The position numbers and the translations under genes are program-made. A stretch of 6,411 nucleotides of DNA from Pseudomonadota bacterium (GTDB lineage: Bacteria; Pseudomonadota; Gammaproteobacteria; Steroidobacterales; Steroidobacteraceae): the NCBI GenBank assembly GCA_021808035.1, contig JAKBCG010000148.1, positions 1-6,411 on the forward strand. The letters are read 5' to 3'. The notes under the pieces were generated by a model. That model did no database searches, was not told where the DNA came from, and worked only from the letters and a program-made list of their open reading frames with translations. Positions 1 through 6,411 of the stretch are shown here, one piece after another (positions within the stretch are counted from its first letter, which is position 1; the number at the start of each line of letters is the position of its first letter).

Positions 1-2330
1 CGATCCTCCAGGCGAAGGACGGCGGCGTGTTCCGCTCGTCGAACGGCGGCGCGACCTGGCGGCGCGTGAACGGCAACTGGAGCCTGCGCCAGCGCGGGTT
101 CTACTACACCAGCATCTACGTGGATCCGACCGATCCGCAGACCGTCTACGTGCCGAACGTGGACGCGCTGTGGGTGTCCCGCAACGGCGGCGCGTCGTTC
201 GCGAAGCTGCGCCCGCGGCACGGCGACAACCACATCGTCTGGATCAACCCGAACGATCCGAAGATCCTGCTCGAGGGTAACGACGGCGGTGCGGCGGTCT
301 CGACCGACGGCGGGCGGACCTGGAGCACCGAGCACAACCAGCCGACCGGCCAGTTCTACCACGTCGCGCTGGACGATGCGTTTCCGTTCAACGTCTACGG
401 CGCGCAACAGGACGAGGGATCGTTCGAAGGGCCGAGCGCGTCGCCGGCCGGTGCGATCCCGACCGGCGCGTGGCATTCCGTCGCGCTCGGCGAGAGCACC
501 TTCGTCGCGCCGGTGCCCGGCCACCCGGACGCGACCGTCGGGAGCGACTATTACACGGTGATGCAGCGTTACAACCGCGTCACCGGCAGCCGGCGGGACG
601 TGAGCCCCGAGCCGCAATATCTCGACGGCGTGTCGGCGGCCGAAATGGAATACCGACTCGGATGGACCCATCCGATCTTCTTCGCGCCGAACGATCCGCA
701 CGAGCTGTTCCTCGCGTCGCAGTACGTGATGAAGAGCGATGACGGCGGACGGACCTGGAAGACGATCAGTCCCGATCTGACGCGCAACGACCCGTCGACC
801 GAGAAGCCGAGCGGCGGGCCGGTCGACCTCGACCAGACCGGCGCCGAGATCTTCCCGGACATCTCCGCGCTCGCGGTGTCGCCGATCGACCCGCGGGTGA
901 TCTGGGCCGGTTCGCAGGACGGTCTCGTGCACGTGACCACCGACGCCGGCAAGCACTGGCAGCTGGTGACGCCGCCGGCATTGACCGAGTGGGCCGAGAT
1001 CTCTTCGATCGAACCTTCGCACGTCGCGGCCGGGACCGCGTACCTGACCGCGCAGCGCATCATGTGGGACGACCCGCGCCCGTACGTCTTCGAGACCACG
1101 GACTTCGGCCGCCACTGGTCGGTGCTCACGCAGGGACTGCCGGCGGACGAGGCGGTGTTCGTGGTCCGGCAGGATCCGGACGATGCCTCGTTGCTGTTCG
1201 CCGGGACCGCGAACAGCGTGTACGCGAGTTTCGACGGCGGCGCGCACTGGACACCGATCAGCAACAACCTGCCGCACGTGCAGGTTCGCGACCTCGCGAT
1301 CGATCCGCGTGAAGGCGAGATCGTCGCCGCGACGCACGGCCGCTCATTCTGGGTTCTCGGGAACCTGCAGCTCCTCGAGCAGCTGTCGCATCACGAGTCG
1401 ACCGCGGCCGACGCGACCCGGCTGTTCGCGCCACAACGCGCATGGTTGACGAACGCGTACGGGATCGACAGCAGCGCGCCGCACCGCGGCTCGTTCGGGC
1501 AGAATCCGCCGTTCGGAGCGACCGTGTTCTTCCACCTGCCGGCGAACTACGCCGGGAAGACTCCGGTCAACCTCGCGTTCCTCGACGCGGACGGGCATCT
1601 GGTGCGCCGCTTCGCGCTGCACTTGAAGGTCAAGCAGCCGAAGATGCCGGCGACGGTGCGCGACAACCTGCTGCCGTCGCAGGCGAAGCGGGTCGCGGAC
1701 GAGAAGCGCACCGCGGTCGAGCCGGGAATGAACCGCTTCCAATGGGATCTGCGCTATCCGGACGCGACCGACGTCACCGGCTTCGAACCGCCGGAGGAAA
1801 CCGACGGCCAGACCGCGGACGCCCGCGGGCCGCTCGTGAACCCGGGCCGCTACACGGTCGTGCTCACCTACGGCGGCCGGTCGTACCGGCAGCCGCTCGA
1901 GGTGCGGCTCGACCCGCGCTTGCACACGACGCCGGCGGCGCTCCGGCAGCACCTCGCGCTGCAACTCGCGCTGCACCGCGCGGTCGATCAGCTCGACCAC
2001 CGGATCAACGCCGCGATCGCGGTGCGTGACCGGCTGGCGAAGGCGGTCGCGGCGCACCGGGTCACGGCGGCGAAGGCGACCCCGGCGCTCGATGGGCTCA
2101 CGCACGCGATCGACGCCGTCGTGCAGCTCGAGGTGCGATCGAGTGAAGGCGACGTGATGCACGAGATGCGCCTGCGCAGTTGGCTTGCGTACCTGCAGTC
2201 CGACATCGGTCTCGACTACCGGATGCCGAACGCCGCGCAGGTCGCGACCGCCGACCGGCTCGAGCGGCAGGCGCGTGACGGCGAGGCGAAGCTCGAGGCG
2301 GCGACCACCGCCGGCCAGGCGCTGCTGTAG
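1..2330 (+). CDS. Asp-box/BNR-repeat (sortilin/VPS10-like) beta-propeller protein, 5'-truncated by window edge
   Basis: This is the C-terminal part of a large repeat protein. The frame is open from base 3 (reads ILQAKDGG) into the GTG at 27, so that GTG is not the true start. Counting residues from base 27, seven Asp-box motifs (S/T-x-D/N-x-G-x-x-W/F) sit at about 4-11, 51-58, 92-99, 237-244, 304-311, 357-364 and 401-408, the hallmark of BNR/sortilin-type propeller blades. GNDGGA (84-89), FYHVA (110-114), YGAQQDE (124-130) and SPDLTRNDPS (248-257) are typical of the 'WD40/YVTN/BNR-like repeat' family. Residues about 495-630 look like a beta-sandwich (FLDADGHLVRRF, GMNRFQWDLRYP, NPGRYTVVLTYGG), and 634-767 are helix-rich. 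Family members run about 1000-1050 residues, so roughly 250-300 residues (signal peptide and first blades) are probably missing. Export to the periplasm or outside is inferred. No catalytic residues can be named; substrate and role are unknown. The gene ends in TAG, 7 bases before the convergent panC stop. Confidence 0.9.
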   Translation, partial: ILQAKDGGVFRSSNGGATWRRVNGNWSLRQRGFYYTSIYVDPTDPQTVYVPNVDALWVSRNGGASFAKLRPRHGDNHIVWINPNDPKILLEGNDGGAAVSTDGGRTWSTEHNQPTGQFYHVALDDAFPFNVYGAQQDEGSFEGPSASPAGAIPTGAWHSVALGESTFVAPVPGHPDATVGSDYYTVMQRYNRVTGSRRDVSPEPQYLDGVSAAEMEYRLGWTHPIFFAPNDPHELFLASQYVMKSDDGGRTWKTISPDLTRNDPSTEKPSGGPVDLDQTGAEIFPDISALAVSPIDPRVIWAGSQDGLVHVTTDAGKHWQLVTPPALTEWAEISSIEPSHVAAGTAYLTAQRIMWDDPRPYVFETTDFGRHWSVLTQGLPADEAVFVVRQDPDDASLLFAGTANSVYASFDGGAHWTPISNNLPHVQVRDLAIDPREGEIVAATHGRSFWVLGNLQLLEQLSHHESTAADATRLFAPQRAWLTNAYGIDSSAPHRGSFGQNPPFGATVFFHLPANYAGKTPVNLAFLDADGHLVRRFALHLKVKQPKMPATVRDNLLPSQAKRVADEKRTAVEPGMNRFQWDLRYPDATDVTGFEPPEETDGQTADARGPLVNPGRYTVVLTYGGRSYRQPLEVRLDPRLHTTPAALRQHLALQLALHRAVDQLDHRINAAIAVRDRLAKAVAAHRVTAAKATPALDGLTHAIDAVVQLEVRSSEGDVMHEMRLRSWLAYLQSDIGLDYRMPNAAQVATADRLERQARDGEAKLEAATTAGQALL

Positions 2331-2331
2331 G

Positions 2332-2348
2332 CGGCGCTCAGCGCGCCG
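2332..2348. terminator. Short GC hairpin between convergent stop codons (weak terminator candidate)
   Basis: A 6-bp perfect inverted repeat, CGGCGC (2332-2337) and GCGCCG (2343-2348), flanks a 5-base loop. It begins two bases after the BNR-gene TAG and runs through the panC TGA (2338-2340). Its position between two convergent genes fits a bidirectional terminator. No T-tract follows on either strand, and in DNA this GC-rich a 6-bp stem can arise by chance, so termination here is speculative. Confidence 0.25.
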
Positions 2349-3177
2349 GGTCGACGATCTCGCGATTGTCGATCAGGCGCGTGTGGCCGAGCTTCGCGGC
2401 GGCGAGCGCGACGAGCGGCGCACCCTCGCGCGGCTCGCCGAGATCGGCGCGGCGCCGAACCGCGACATAGTCAACGCGCCAGCCGTGCGCCGCGAGTTCC
2501 GCGGCCGCCGCGGCTTCGAGGCGGGACCAGTCGCGCGATCCGGCGAGGATCGCGTGGTGGAGCCGCTCCAGGACGGCGCTGAGGCGCGGCGCCTCGGCGC
2601 GCTCGCGCGGGTCGAGATAGGCGTTGCGCGAGGACAACGCGAGACCGCCGGTCTCGCGGACCGTCTCGCCGGCGAGGATCCGCACCGGCAGCGCGAGCTG
2701 TGCGACCATGTCGCGAATGACCAGCAGCTGCTGGTAGTCCTTCTTGCCGAAGACCGCGACGCCTGGTCGCACCGCGTTGAAGAGCTTCAGCACGACCGTG
2801 CAGACCCCGACGAAGAATCCCGGCCGAAACCGCCCCTCCAGCGTGTCGGCGAGCGCGGCCCGCGGCTGCACGAAGCACACCTGCGGCTCGGGGTAGAGGT
2901 CCGCTTCGGTCGGCGCGAACACGGTATCGCAGCCGGCGTCCGCCAGCAGTTCGACGTCCCGCTCGAAGGTGCGCGGATACCGCTCGAAGTCGTCGCTCGG
3001 GCCGAACTGCAGGCGGTTCACGAAGATGCTCGCGACCACCGGCCGTCCGTGTTCGGCGGCGATCCGCACGAGCGACAGGTGCCCCTCGTGCAGGTTGCCC
3101 ATCGTCGGCACGAATGCGGCCGAGTCGCCGGGCGCGAGGGCCGCTCGCAGTTCCGCGATGCGCTCGATGACCTTCAT
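2338..3177 (-). CDS. panC: Pantothenate synthetase (pantoate--beta-alanine ligase)
   Basis: PanC joins pantoate and beta-alanine using ATP, through a pantoyl-adenylate intermediate, to give pantothenate, the coenzyme A precursor; it is cytoplasmic. The 279-residue length matches the family (E. coli about 283). Visible motifs are the HIGH-type nucleotide-binding signature PTMGNLHEGH at 24-33, SIFVNRLQFGP at 50-60, the GVCTVVLKLFN stretch at 124-134, FGKKDYQQL at 143-151, and the KMSKS-equivalent LALSSRN at 179-185. The residue before LALSSRN is Gly-Gly (177-178), where many homologues have Asp-Gly; I do not expect this to abolish activity. The ATG at 3177 gives the usual MKVI start. No clear Shine-Dalgarno is visible in the 9 bases after the panB stop, so translation probably depends on coupling to panB. 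It is the last gene of the panBC pair; no panD follows, because the next gene is convergent. Confidence 0.98.
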   Translation of the reverse strand: MKVIERIAELRAALAPGDSAAFVPTMGNLHEGHLSLVRIAAEHGRPVVASIFVNRLQFGPSDDFERYPRTFERDVELLADAGCDTVFAPTEADLYPEPQVCFVQPRAALADTLEGRFRPGFFVGVCTVVLKLFNAVRPGVAVFGKKDYQQLLVIRDMVAQLALPVRILAGETVRETGGLALSSRNAYLDPRERAEAPRLSAVLERLHHAILAGSRDWSRLEAAAAAELAAHGWRVDYVAVRRRADLGEPREGAPLVALAAAKLGHTRLIDNREIVDPAR

Positions 3178-3186
3178 GCGGGGCCG

Positions 3187-4014
3187 TCAGTAACCGTGCA
3201 GCGATTCGTCGGGATAGGCGCCGCTCTTCACGTCGTGCACGAAGCGGCGGACCGCCTCGTGCAGGTCGGCCGTCCCGTCGACGAACCGCCGGACGAATCG
3301 CGGCAGCTTTCCCGGCGTCACGCCGAGCATGTCGTGCATCACCAGCACCTGGCCGCTGCAGTCGGGTCCGGCGCCGATCCCGATCGTCGGGATCGTCAGT
3401 TCGGCGGTGAGTTCGCGGGCGAGCGCGCTCGGCACGAGTTCCAACACGAGCATCTGCGCGCCGGCCTCGGCGACCTCGCGCGCCTGACGGCGCAGCAGCG
3501 CGGCCCCGTCCGTGTCGCGTCCCTGCACGCGGTAGCCGCCGAGCGCGTGCACGGTCTGCGGCGTGAACCCGAGGTGCGCGCACACCGGCATCCCGCGCTC
3601 GGCGAGCGCGCGGATCGTCGGCGTGGCCCAGGCGCCCTCGAGCTTGACCATCATCGCGCCCGCCTGGAACAGCCGGCAGGCATTGGCGATCGATTGCTCG
3701 ATCGACTCGTGATAGCTGCCGAACGGCATGTCCGCGACGACCCATGCGCCACGGCTGCCGCGGGCGACACAGGCGGTGTGGTACGCGATCTCCTCGACCG
3801 TGACCGGCAGGGTATCGGCGCGGCCCTGGACGACCATCCCGAGCGAGTCGCCCACCAGCAGGACGTCGACGCCGGCCTCGTCCATCAGCCGCGCGAAACT
3901 CGCGTCGTAGCAGGTCAGGACCGCGATCTTCTCGCGATCCCGGTGCATCTGCGCGAGGCGCAACAGCGTGATCGGCTTGCGGCGCTGCGCCGTTTCATCT
4001 GCGGATTCGGTCAT
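3187..4014 (-). CDS. panB: 3-methyl-2-oxobutanoate hydroxymethyltransferase (ketopantoate hydroxymethyltransferase)
   Basis: PanB transfers a hydroxymethyl group from 5,10-methylenetetrahydrofolate to alpha-ketoisovalerate, forming ketopantoate, the first committed step to pantothenate; it is a cytoplasmic Mg-dependent TIM barrel. From the chosen ATG at 4014 the protein is 275 residues (E. coli 264). Motifs: LTCYDASFA at 33-41; VGDSLGMVVQG at 54-64 with the metal ligand Asp56; LPVTVEEIAYHT at 69-80; VADMPFGSY with metal-ligand Asp95; MVKLEG with Lys124 and Glu126; LELVP with the presumed catalytic Glu192; and IGIGAGPDCSGQVLVMHD at 211-228. A longer form from a GTG at 4068 would add 18 poorly conserved residues; I prefer 4014 because it is an ATG with purine-rich ACGAGGC repeats just upstream and gives a normal-length N-terminus. 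It is the first gene of a panB-panC operon, 9 bases ahead of panC. Confidence 0.97.
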   Translation of the reverse strand: MTESADETAQRRKPITLLRLAQMHRDREKIAVLTCYDASFARLMDEAGVDVLLVGDSLGMVVQGRADTLPVTVEEIAYHTACVARGSRGAWVVADMPFGSYHESIEQSIANACRLFQAGAMMVKLEGAWATPTIRALAERGMPVCAHLGFTPQTVHALGGYRVQGRDTDGAALLRRQAREVAEAGAQMLVLELVPSALARELTAELTIPTIGIGAGPDCSGQVLVMHDMLGVTPGKLPRFVRRFVDGTADLHEAVRRFVHDVKSGAYPDESLHGY

Positions 4015-4016
4015 CG

Positions 4017-4031
4017 GCCTCGTCGCCTCGT
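4017..4031 (-). promoter_or_regulatory. Candidate panB ribosome-binding region with tandem ACGAGGC
   Basis: On the minus strand, ACGAGGC occurs twice in a row (4031-4025 and 4023-4017), one base apart, directly ahead of the ATG at 4014. The GAGG cores lie 11 and 3 bases from the start codon, so one is a little far and the other a little close; together they are the only Shine-Dalgarno-like purine runs near either candidate start. They support the ATG at 4014 over the GTG at 4068. Confidence 0.4.
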
Positions 4032-4086
4032 GGGCGCCCGTGGGTTTCCCGGTATTCTCGCACGACACGGGACCGGGTTCGATAGA

Positions 4087-4137
4087 CGGACGGCGTTCCG
4101 GCCGTGGCCTGGCCGGCCAGCCGGGCCGCCGTGTCCG
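4087..4137 (-). terminator. Imperfect GC-rich inverted repeat downstream of the MFS gene (possible terminator)
   Basis: The arms CGGACGGCG (4087-4095) and CGCC-GT-GTCCG (4127-4137) are complementary over 9 bp, with a two-base bulge in one arm. They enclose the perfect 12-base palindrome CTGGCCGGCCAG (4109-4120). The structure starts 8 bases beyond the MFS stop codon, where a terminator of the efflux operon would be expected. The minus-strand sequence after it is TCTATC rather than a run of T, so it is not a classical intrinsic terminator; an mRNA-stabilising stem or a protein-binding palindrome upstream of panB are alternatives. Confidence 0.35.
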
Positions 4138-4144
4138 GCGGCGG

Positions 4145-5455
4145 TCAATAACCCTTCGGCGGGACCGCCAGGCCCTTCGCGCGGTAGATCGGGGCGATGA
4201 TCGCGCCGATCCGGGGCAGTTCGCGCGAGTACCACAACGCGGCCGCGAGGCAGGCGACCCCGCACGCGGCGACCGTCAGCGGCGCTCCGACGTGATCGGA
4301 CAGCGCCCCCGCGAGGAGGCTGCCGAACGGCGCCGCGCCGAAGAACGCCATCGTGTAATAGCTCATCACGCGCCCGCGCATCCCGTCCGGCACCAACGAT
4401 TGGATGATCGTGTTGCACACCGCCGCGCTCTGCATCAGGCCGAAGCCGGCGAGCACCATCGTCGCGAGCGACAGCCACAGCGCGTGCGACAGGCCGAACA
4501 GCACGAGCCCGGCGCCGAGCAGTGCCGACGCGCTGCGCAGCGTGCGGGTCAATCCGACCTCCGAGCGTCGCATCGCGAGCGCGAGCGCCGACAGCAGTGC
4601 GCCGAAGCCCGATGCCGCCGACAGCGCGCCGAGCGTGTGCGCGTCGCCGTGCAGCACCCGGGCGGCGAACACCGGCAGCAGCACCATGTAGGGCCAGCCC
4701 ACCAGGCCCTGGAGGAAGAACAGCGTCAGTACGGTGCGCACCGGACGGAAGCCGCGCACGTAGTCCCAACCCTCGCGGATCTGGGCGAACAACGGCCCGA
4801 TCGGCGACGCCGGCGTCGCCGGTCGCAGGCGCATCATCGCGAGCGACGCGATCACCGCGAAATAGCTGATCCCGTCGATCAGGAAGCACCAGCCGACGCC
4901 GTAGGCGGCGATCACCGCGCCCGCGATCGCGGGACCGATCAGGCGCGTGGCGTTCACGACCGAGGAATTCATCGCGATCGCGTTGCCGAGGTCATGTGGA
5001 TCGTCGACCATCTGCACGAGGAAGGACTGGCGCGCCGGCATGTCGAACGCGGCGATCAAACCCTGGAACGCGGCGAGTGCGAAGATCTCCGGGAGCGTGA
5101 TGGCGTGCGTCAGCGTGAGCGCGGCCATCGCGAGCGACTGCGCGGCCGCCGCGACCTGCGTGCACACCAGCAACGTGCGCCGATCGAGCCGTTCGATCCA
5201 GGCGCCGGCGATCGGTCCGAACGCGAGTGCGACGATCTGCCCGGCGAAGCTCACCGCGCCGAGCAGCAGCGCCGAATGGGTCATGCGGTAGACCAGCCAG
5301 CTGGTCGCGAGCCGGGTCATCCAGGTGCCGATCAGCGAGATGCCCTGGCCGACGAAATACAGCTGGAAGTTGCGGTGGCGAAGCGCGCGCCAGGCGTGGG
5401 CGACGGACGGTGTGCGCGCGGCGGAGCGGGGTGTGGAGTTCCGGGAGCCGCTCAT
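4145..5455 (-). CDS. MFS transporter, MFS_3/EntS-like exporter
   Basis: A 436-residue inner-membrane transporter of the major facilitator superfamily, closest by motif to the MFS_3 (EntS-like, 'transmembrane secretion effector') exporters. The N-terminus ALRHRNFQLYFVGQGISLIG (24-43), followed by GTWMTRLATSWLVY, is characteristic. The motif-A-like loop is GPIAGAWIERLDRR (80-93), with Glu where Asp is common. FDMPARQSFLVQMV (137-150), LVPDGMRGRVMSYYTMAFFG (354-373) and GSLLAGALSDHVGA (378-391) are further family signatures. About twelve hydrophobic segments can be picked out, with a polar central loop near 210-240. Energy should come from the proton gradient. The substrate cannot be read from sequence: family members export siderophores, drugs or other small molecules. 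The frame stays open upstream to 5851, but that extension is Arg/Ala-rich shadow coding over the neighbouring gene. The ATG at 5455 is chosen because it gives the family N-terminus and an ATGA overlap with the outer-membrane-factor stop, implying translational coupling. Confidence 0.95.
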   Translation of the reverse strand: MSGSRNSTPRSAARTPSVAHAWRALRHRNFQLYFVGQGISLIGTWMTRLATSWLVYRMTHSALLLGAVSFAGQIVALAFGPIAGAWIERLDRRTLLVCTQVAAAAQSLAMAALTLTHAITLPEIFALAAFQGLIAAFDMPARQSFLVQMVDDPHDLGNAIAMNSSVVNATRLIGPAIAGAVIAAYGVGWCFLIDGISYFAVIASLAMMRLRPATPASPIGPLFAQIREGWDYVRGFRPVRTVLTLFFLQGLVGWPYMVLLPVFAARVLHGDAHTLGALSAASGFGALLSALALAMRRSEVGLTRTLRSASALLGAGLVLFGLSHALWLSLATMVLAGFGLMQSAAVCNTIIQSLVPDGMRGRVMSYYTMAFFGAAPFGSLLAGALSDHVGAPLTVAACGVACLAAALWYSRELPRIGAIIAPIYRAKGLAVPPKGY

Positions 5456-6411
5456 CCGCCGCCCGGGGATTCGCCGCCACCGAGCGCGAGATAGAGGAGC
5501 GCGCTGTCCCGCAGCCGTTGCGCGCGTGCCCGCACGAGATCGAGCTCCGAGCGGTTGAGCTGCCGCTCGGCGTCGAGCACGCTCAGCACGCCGACCGCGC
5601 CCTCGCGGTAACTGGTCCGCATCAGCGCGAGCGCGTCGGCCGAGGTGCGCCGCGCGGCGCGCTGGGCGCGGACCTCCGCGTCGTCGTTCTGCAATGCGCG
5701 CAGCACGTCGGCGACCTGGGTGAACGCTTCGAGCACCGTGCGCTGGTAGTCGGCGAGCGACGCGCGGTAGGCGTCGACGGCCTCGCGCTCGCGCGCGCGC
5801 AGCGTGCCGCCGTCGAACAGCGGCGCGGTCAGGCCTGCCGCCATCGCCCACGCATTCGCGCCGCCGTCGAACAGGCCGCCCGGCGAGAGCGCCTGCTGGG
5901 TCGTGTTCGCCGACAGGGTGATCTGCGGATACCGGTCCGCGGCCGCGATCCCGATCGCTGCGCTCGCCGCGTGCAGCTGGGCCCCGGCGGCGCGGATGTC
6001 CGGCCGCGAGCGCACCAACCGCGACGGCAGCGTGAGCGGCAGTTCCTTGGGCAGGCGCCAGTCGCGCAACGTCATCGCGGGCGGCACCGCCGCGGCCGGC
6101 GCGGCGCCGGACAGCATCGCGAGCGCGTGGGCGGCGACGCTGATGCGCTGGCGCAGCGGGGGCAGCAGGGTCTCGTCATGCGCCAATTGGCTGCGCGCGC
6201 TGATGAGGTCCGGGAGCGTCGCGGAGCCCGCGGCGCGGGCCTTGCCGACGAGCGCGAGATTCTCGCGGTCGTTCGCGACGATCCGCTCGACGACGCCGAG
6301 CTCGCTGCGCGTCGTGGCGATCGCGAGCGCGTGTGCGAACACGTTGCCGGTCACCGCGAGCCGGGTCGCCGCAAGCTCCGCGGCGCGGAACCGCGCGAGC
6401 GCGCGCTCGCG
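5452..6411 (-). CDS. Outer-membrane efflux factor, NodT/OprM (TolC) family lipoprotein, 5'-truncated by window edge
   Basis: These are the C-terminal 319 residues of a TolC-type outer-membrane channel subunit. The frame is open to the window edge (reads RERALARFRAAELAATRLAV), so the GTG at 6354 is internal. Counting from the edge, the family signature LPSRLVRSRPDIRAAGAQLH lies at 128-147, followed by IGIAAADRYPQITLSA (153-168), a periplasm-to-barrel transition. APLFDGGTLRAR (196-207) begins the second coiled-coil repeat, and YREGAVGVLSVLDAERQL (268-285) and a short Gly-rich tail (LALGGGESPGGG) end it. NodT-family proteins are usually about 460-500 residues, so the lipoprotein signal and first repeat (roughly 150-180 residues) are missing. 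Such trimers form the outer-membrane duct for tripartite efflux pumps. The stop overlaps the MFS start by 4 bases, so the two proteins are probably made together. The adaptor that would link them is not in the window. Confidence 0.95.
   Translation of the reverse strand, partial: RERALARFRAAELAATRLAVTGNVFAHALAIATTRSELGVVERIVANDRENLALVGKARAAGSATLPDLISARSQLAHDETLLPPLRQRISVAAHALAMLSGAAPAAAVPPAMTLRDWRLPKELPLTLPSRLVRSRPDIRAAGAQLHAASAAIGIAAADRYPQITLSANTTQQALSPGGLFDGGANAWAMAAGLTAPLFDGGTLRAREREAVDAYRASLADYQRTVLEAFTQVADVLRALQNDDAEVRAQRAARRTSADALALMRTSYREGAVGVLSVLDAERQLNRSELDLVRARAQRLRDSALLYLALGGGESPGGG

Larger units (their letters stand above)
4015..4144. other. 130-base intergenic region between the MFS gene and panB
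   Basis: This is the only sizeable non-coding gap in the window. It should hold the end of the efflux transcript and the start of the panBC transcript if the two are separate units. The half nearer the MFS gene carries the inverted repeat listed separately. The half nearer panB has one weak extended -10 resemblance on the minus strand (TGC followed by GAGAAT, 4062-4054), but the best upstream hexamer, TCGAAC at 4082-4077 with a 17-base spacer, matches the -35 consensus at only 3 of 6 bases. If panB started at the GTG at 4068 the gap would shrink to 76 bases. I see no tRNA, small ORF or riboswitch-like element. Confidence 0.5.

Noticed and set aside
1344..2162. A 272-codon minus-strand open frame under the BNR gene.
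   Set aside because: Arg/Val/Glu/His-rich antisense shadow with no domain; the plus-strand protein is well supported.
2471..3745. A 424-codon minus-strand frame overlapping panB and panC in another register.
   Set aside because: Arg/Ala/Gly-rich out-of-frame reading of two clearly recognised genes.
4054..4082. A sigma-70-like promoter for panB (TCGAAC, 17-base spacer, TGC-GAGAAT on the minus strand).
   Set aside because: The -35 match is 3 of 6 and the -10 match 4 of 6; too weak to list as a promoter in GC-rich DNA.
2185..4200. A 671-codon open frame on the plus strand, antisense to panC and panB.
   Set aside because: Its translation is Arg/Ala/Glu/His-rich with no recognisable domain, and it covers two unmistakable genes on the other strand. 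Long antisense frames are expected when third codon positions are almost all G or C.
3968..5494. A 508-codon plus-strand open frame antisense to the MFS gene.
   Set aside because: Low-complexity Arg/Gln/His/Glu composition typical of shadow frames; the minus-strand MFS motifs account for the sequence.
5788..5805. Runs of alternating CG (similar runs near 6397-6411).
   Set aside because: They lie inside the outer-membrane factor coding frame and are explained by Arg and Ala codons; no repeat unit or symmetry beyond composition.
5456..5851. N-terminal extension of the MFS frame by 132 codons.
   Set aside because: The extension is Arg/Ala-rich, lies over the conserved C-terminal part of the outer-membrane factor, and the ATGA start at 5455 gives a normal MFS_3 N-terminus.

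Overview
The window is strongly GC-rich (visibly near 70%; not computed) and almost fully coding. It reads as chromosomal DNA of a Gram-negative bacterium, because it carries an outer-membrane efflux factor. The PanC protein has betaproteobacterial-looking sequence (FVNRLQFGP, FGKKDYQQL), so a beta- or related gammaproteobacterium is my best guess. The lineage is inferred from remembered family patterns, not from a search.

Layout, left to right. Bases 1-2330 (+) hold the last three quarters or so of a large Asp-box/BNR (sortilin-VPS10-like) beta-propeller protein whose 5' end lies outside the window. It converges, with a 7-base gap, on panC (2338-3177, -). panC is preceded on the same strand by panB (3187-4014, -), 9 bases away, and the two form a panBC pantothenate operon. 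A 130-base intergenic stretch (4015-4144) with a GC-rich imperfect inverted repeat separates panB from a 12-TM MFS_3/EntS-type exporter (4145-5455, -). That exporter gene overlaps by 4 bases (ATGA) the end of a NodT-family outer-membrane factor (5452-6411, -), whose 5' end is also outside the window.

How the genes work together. PanB and PanC supply two of the steps leading to pantothenate and coenzyme A: ketopantoate formation, and condensation of pantoate with beta-alanine. The outer-membrane factor and MFS exporter look translationally coupled and probably form part of an export system for an unknown small molecule; any periplasmic adaptor would have to be encoded beyond base 6411 or elsewhere. 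The BNR protein is probably secreted or periplasmic and of unknown function, and has no evident link to the other genes.

I found no RNA genes, CRISPR arrays, mobile elements or attachment sites. Several long open frames antisense to the real genes are by-products of GC-rich codon usage. I do not see a novel system here; the findings are modest observations on an otherwise ordinary region.
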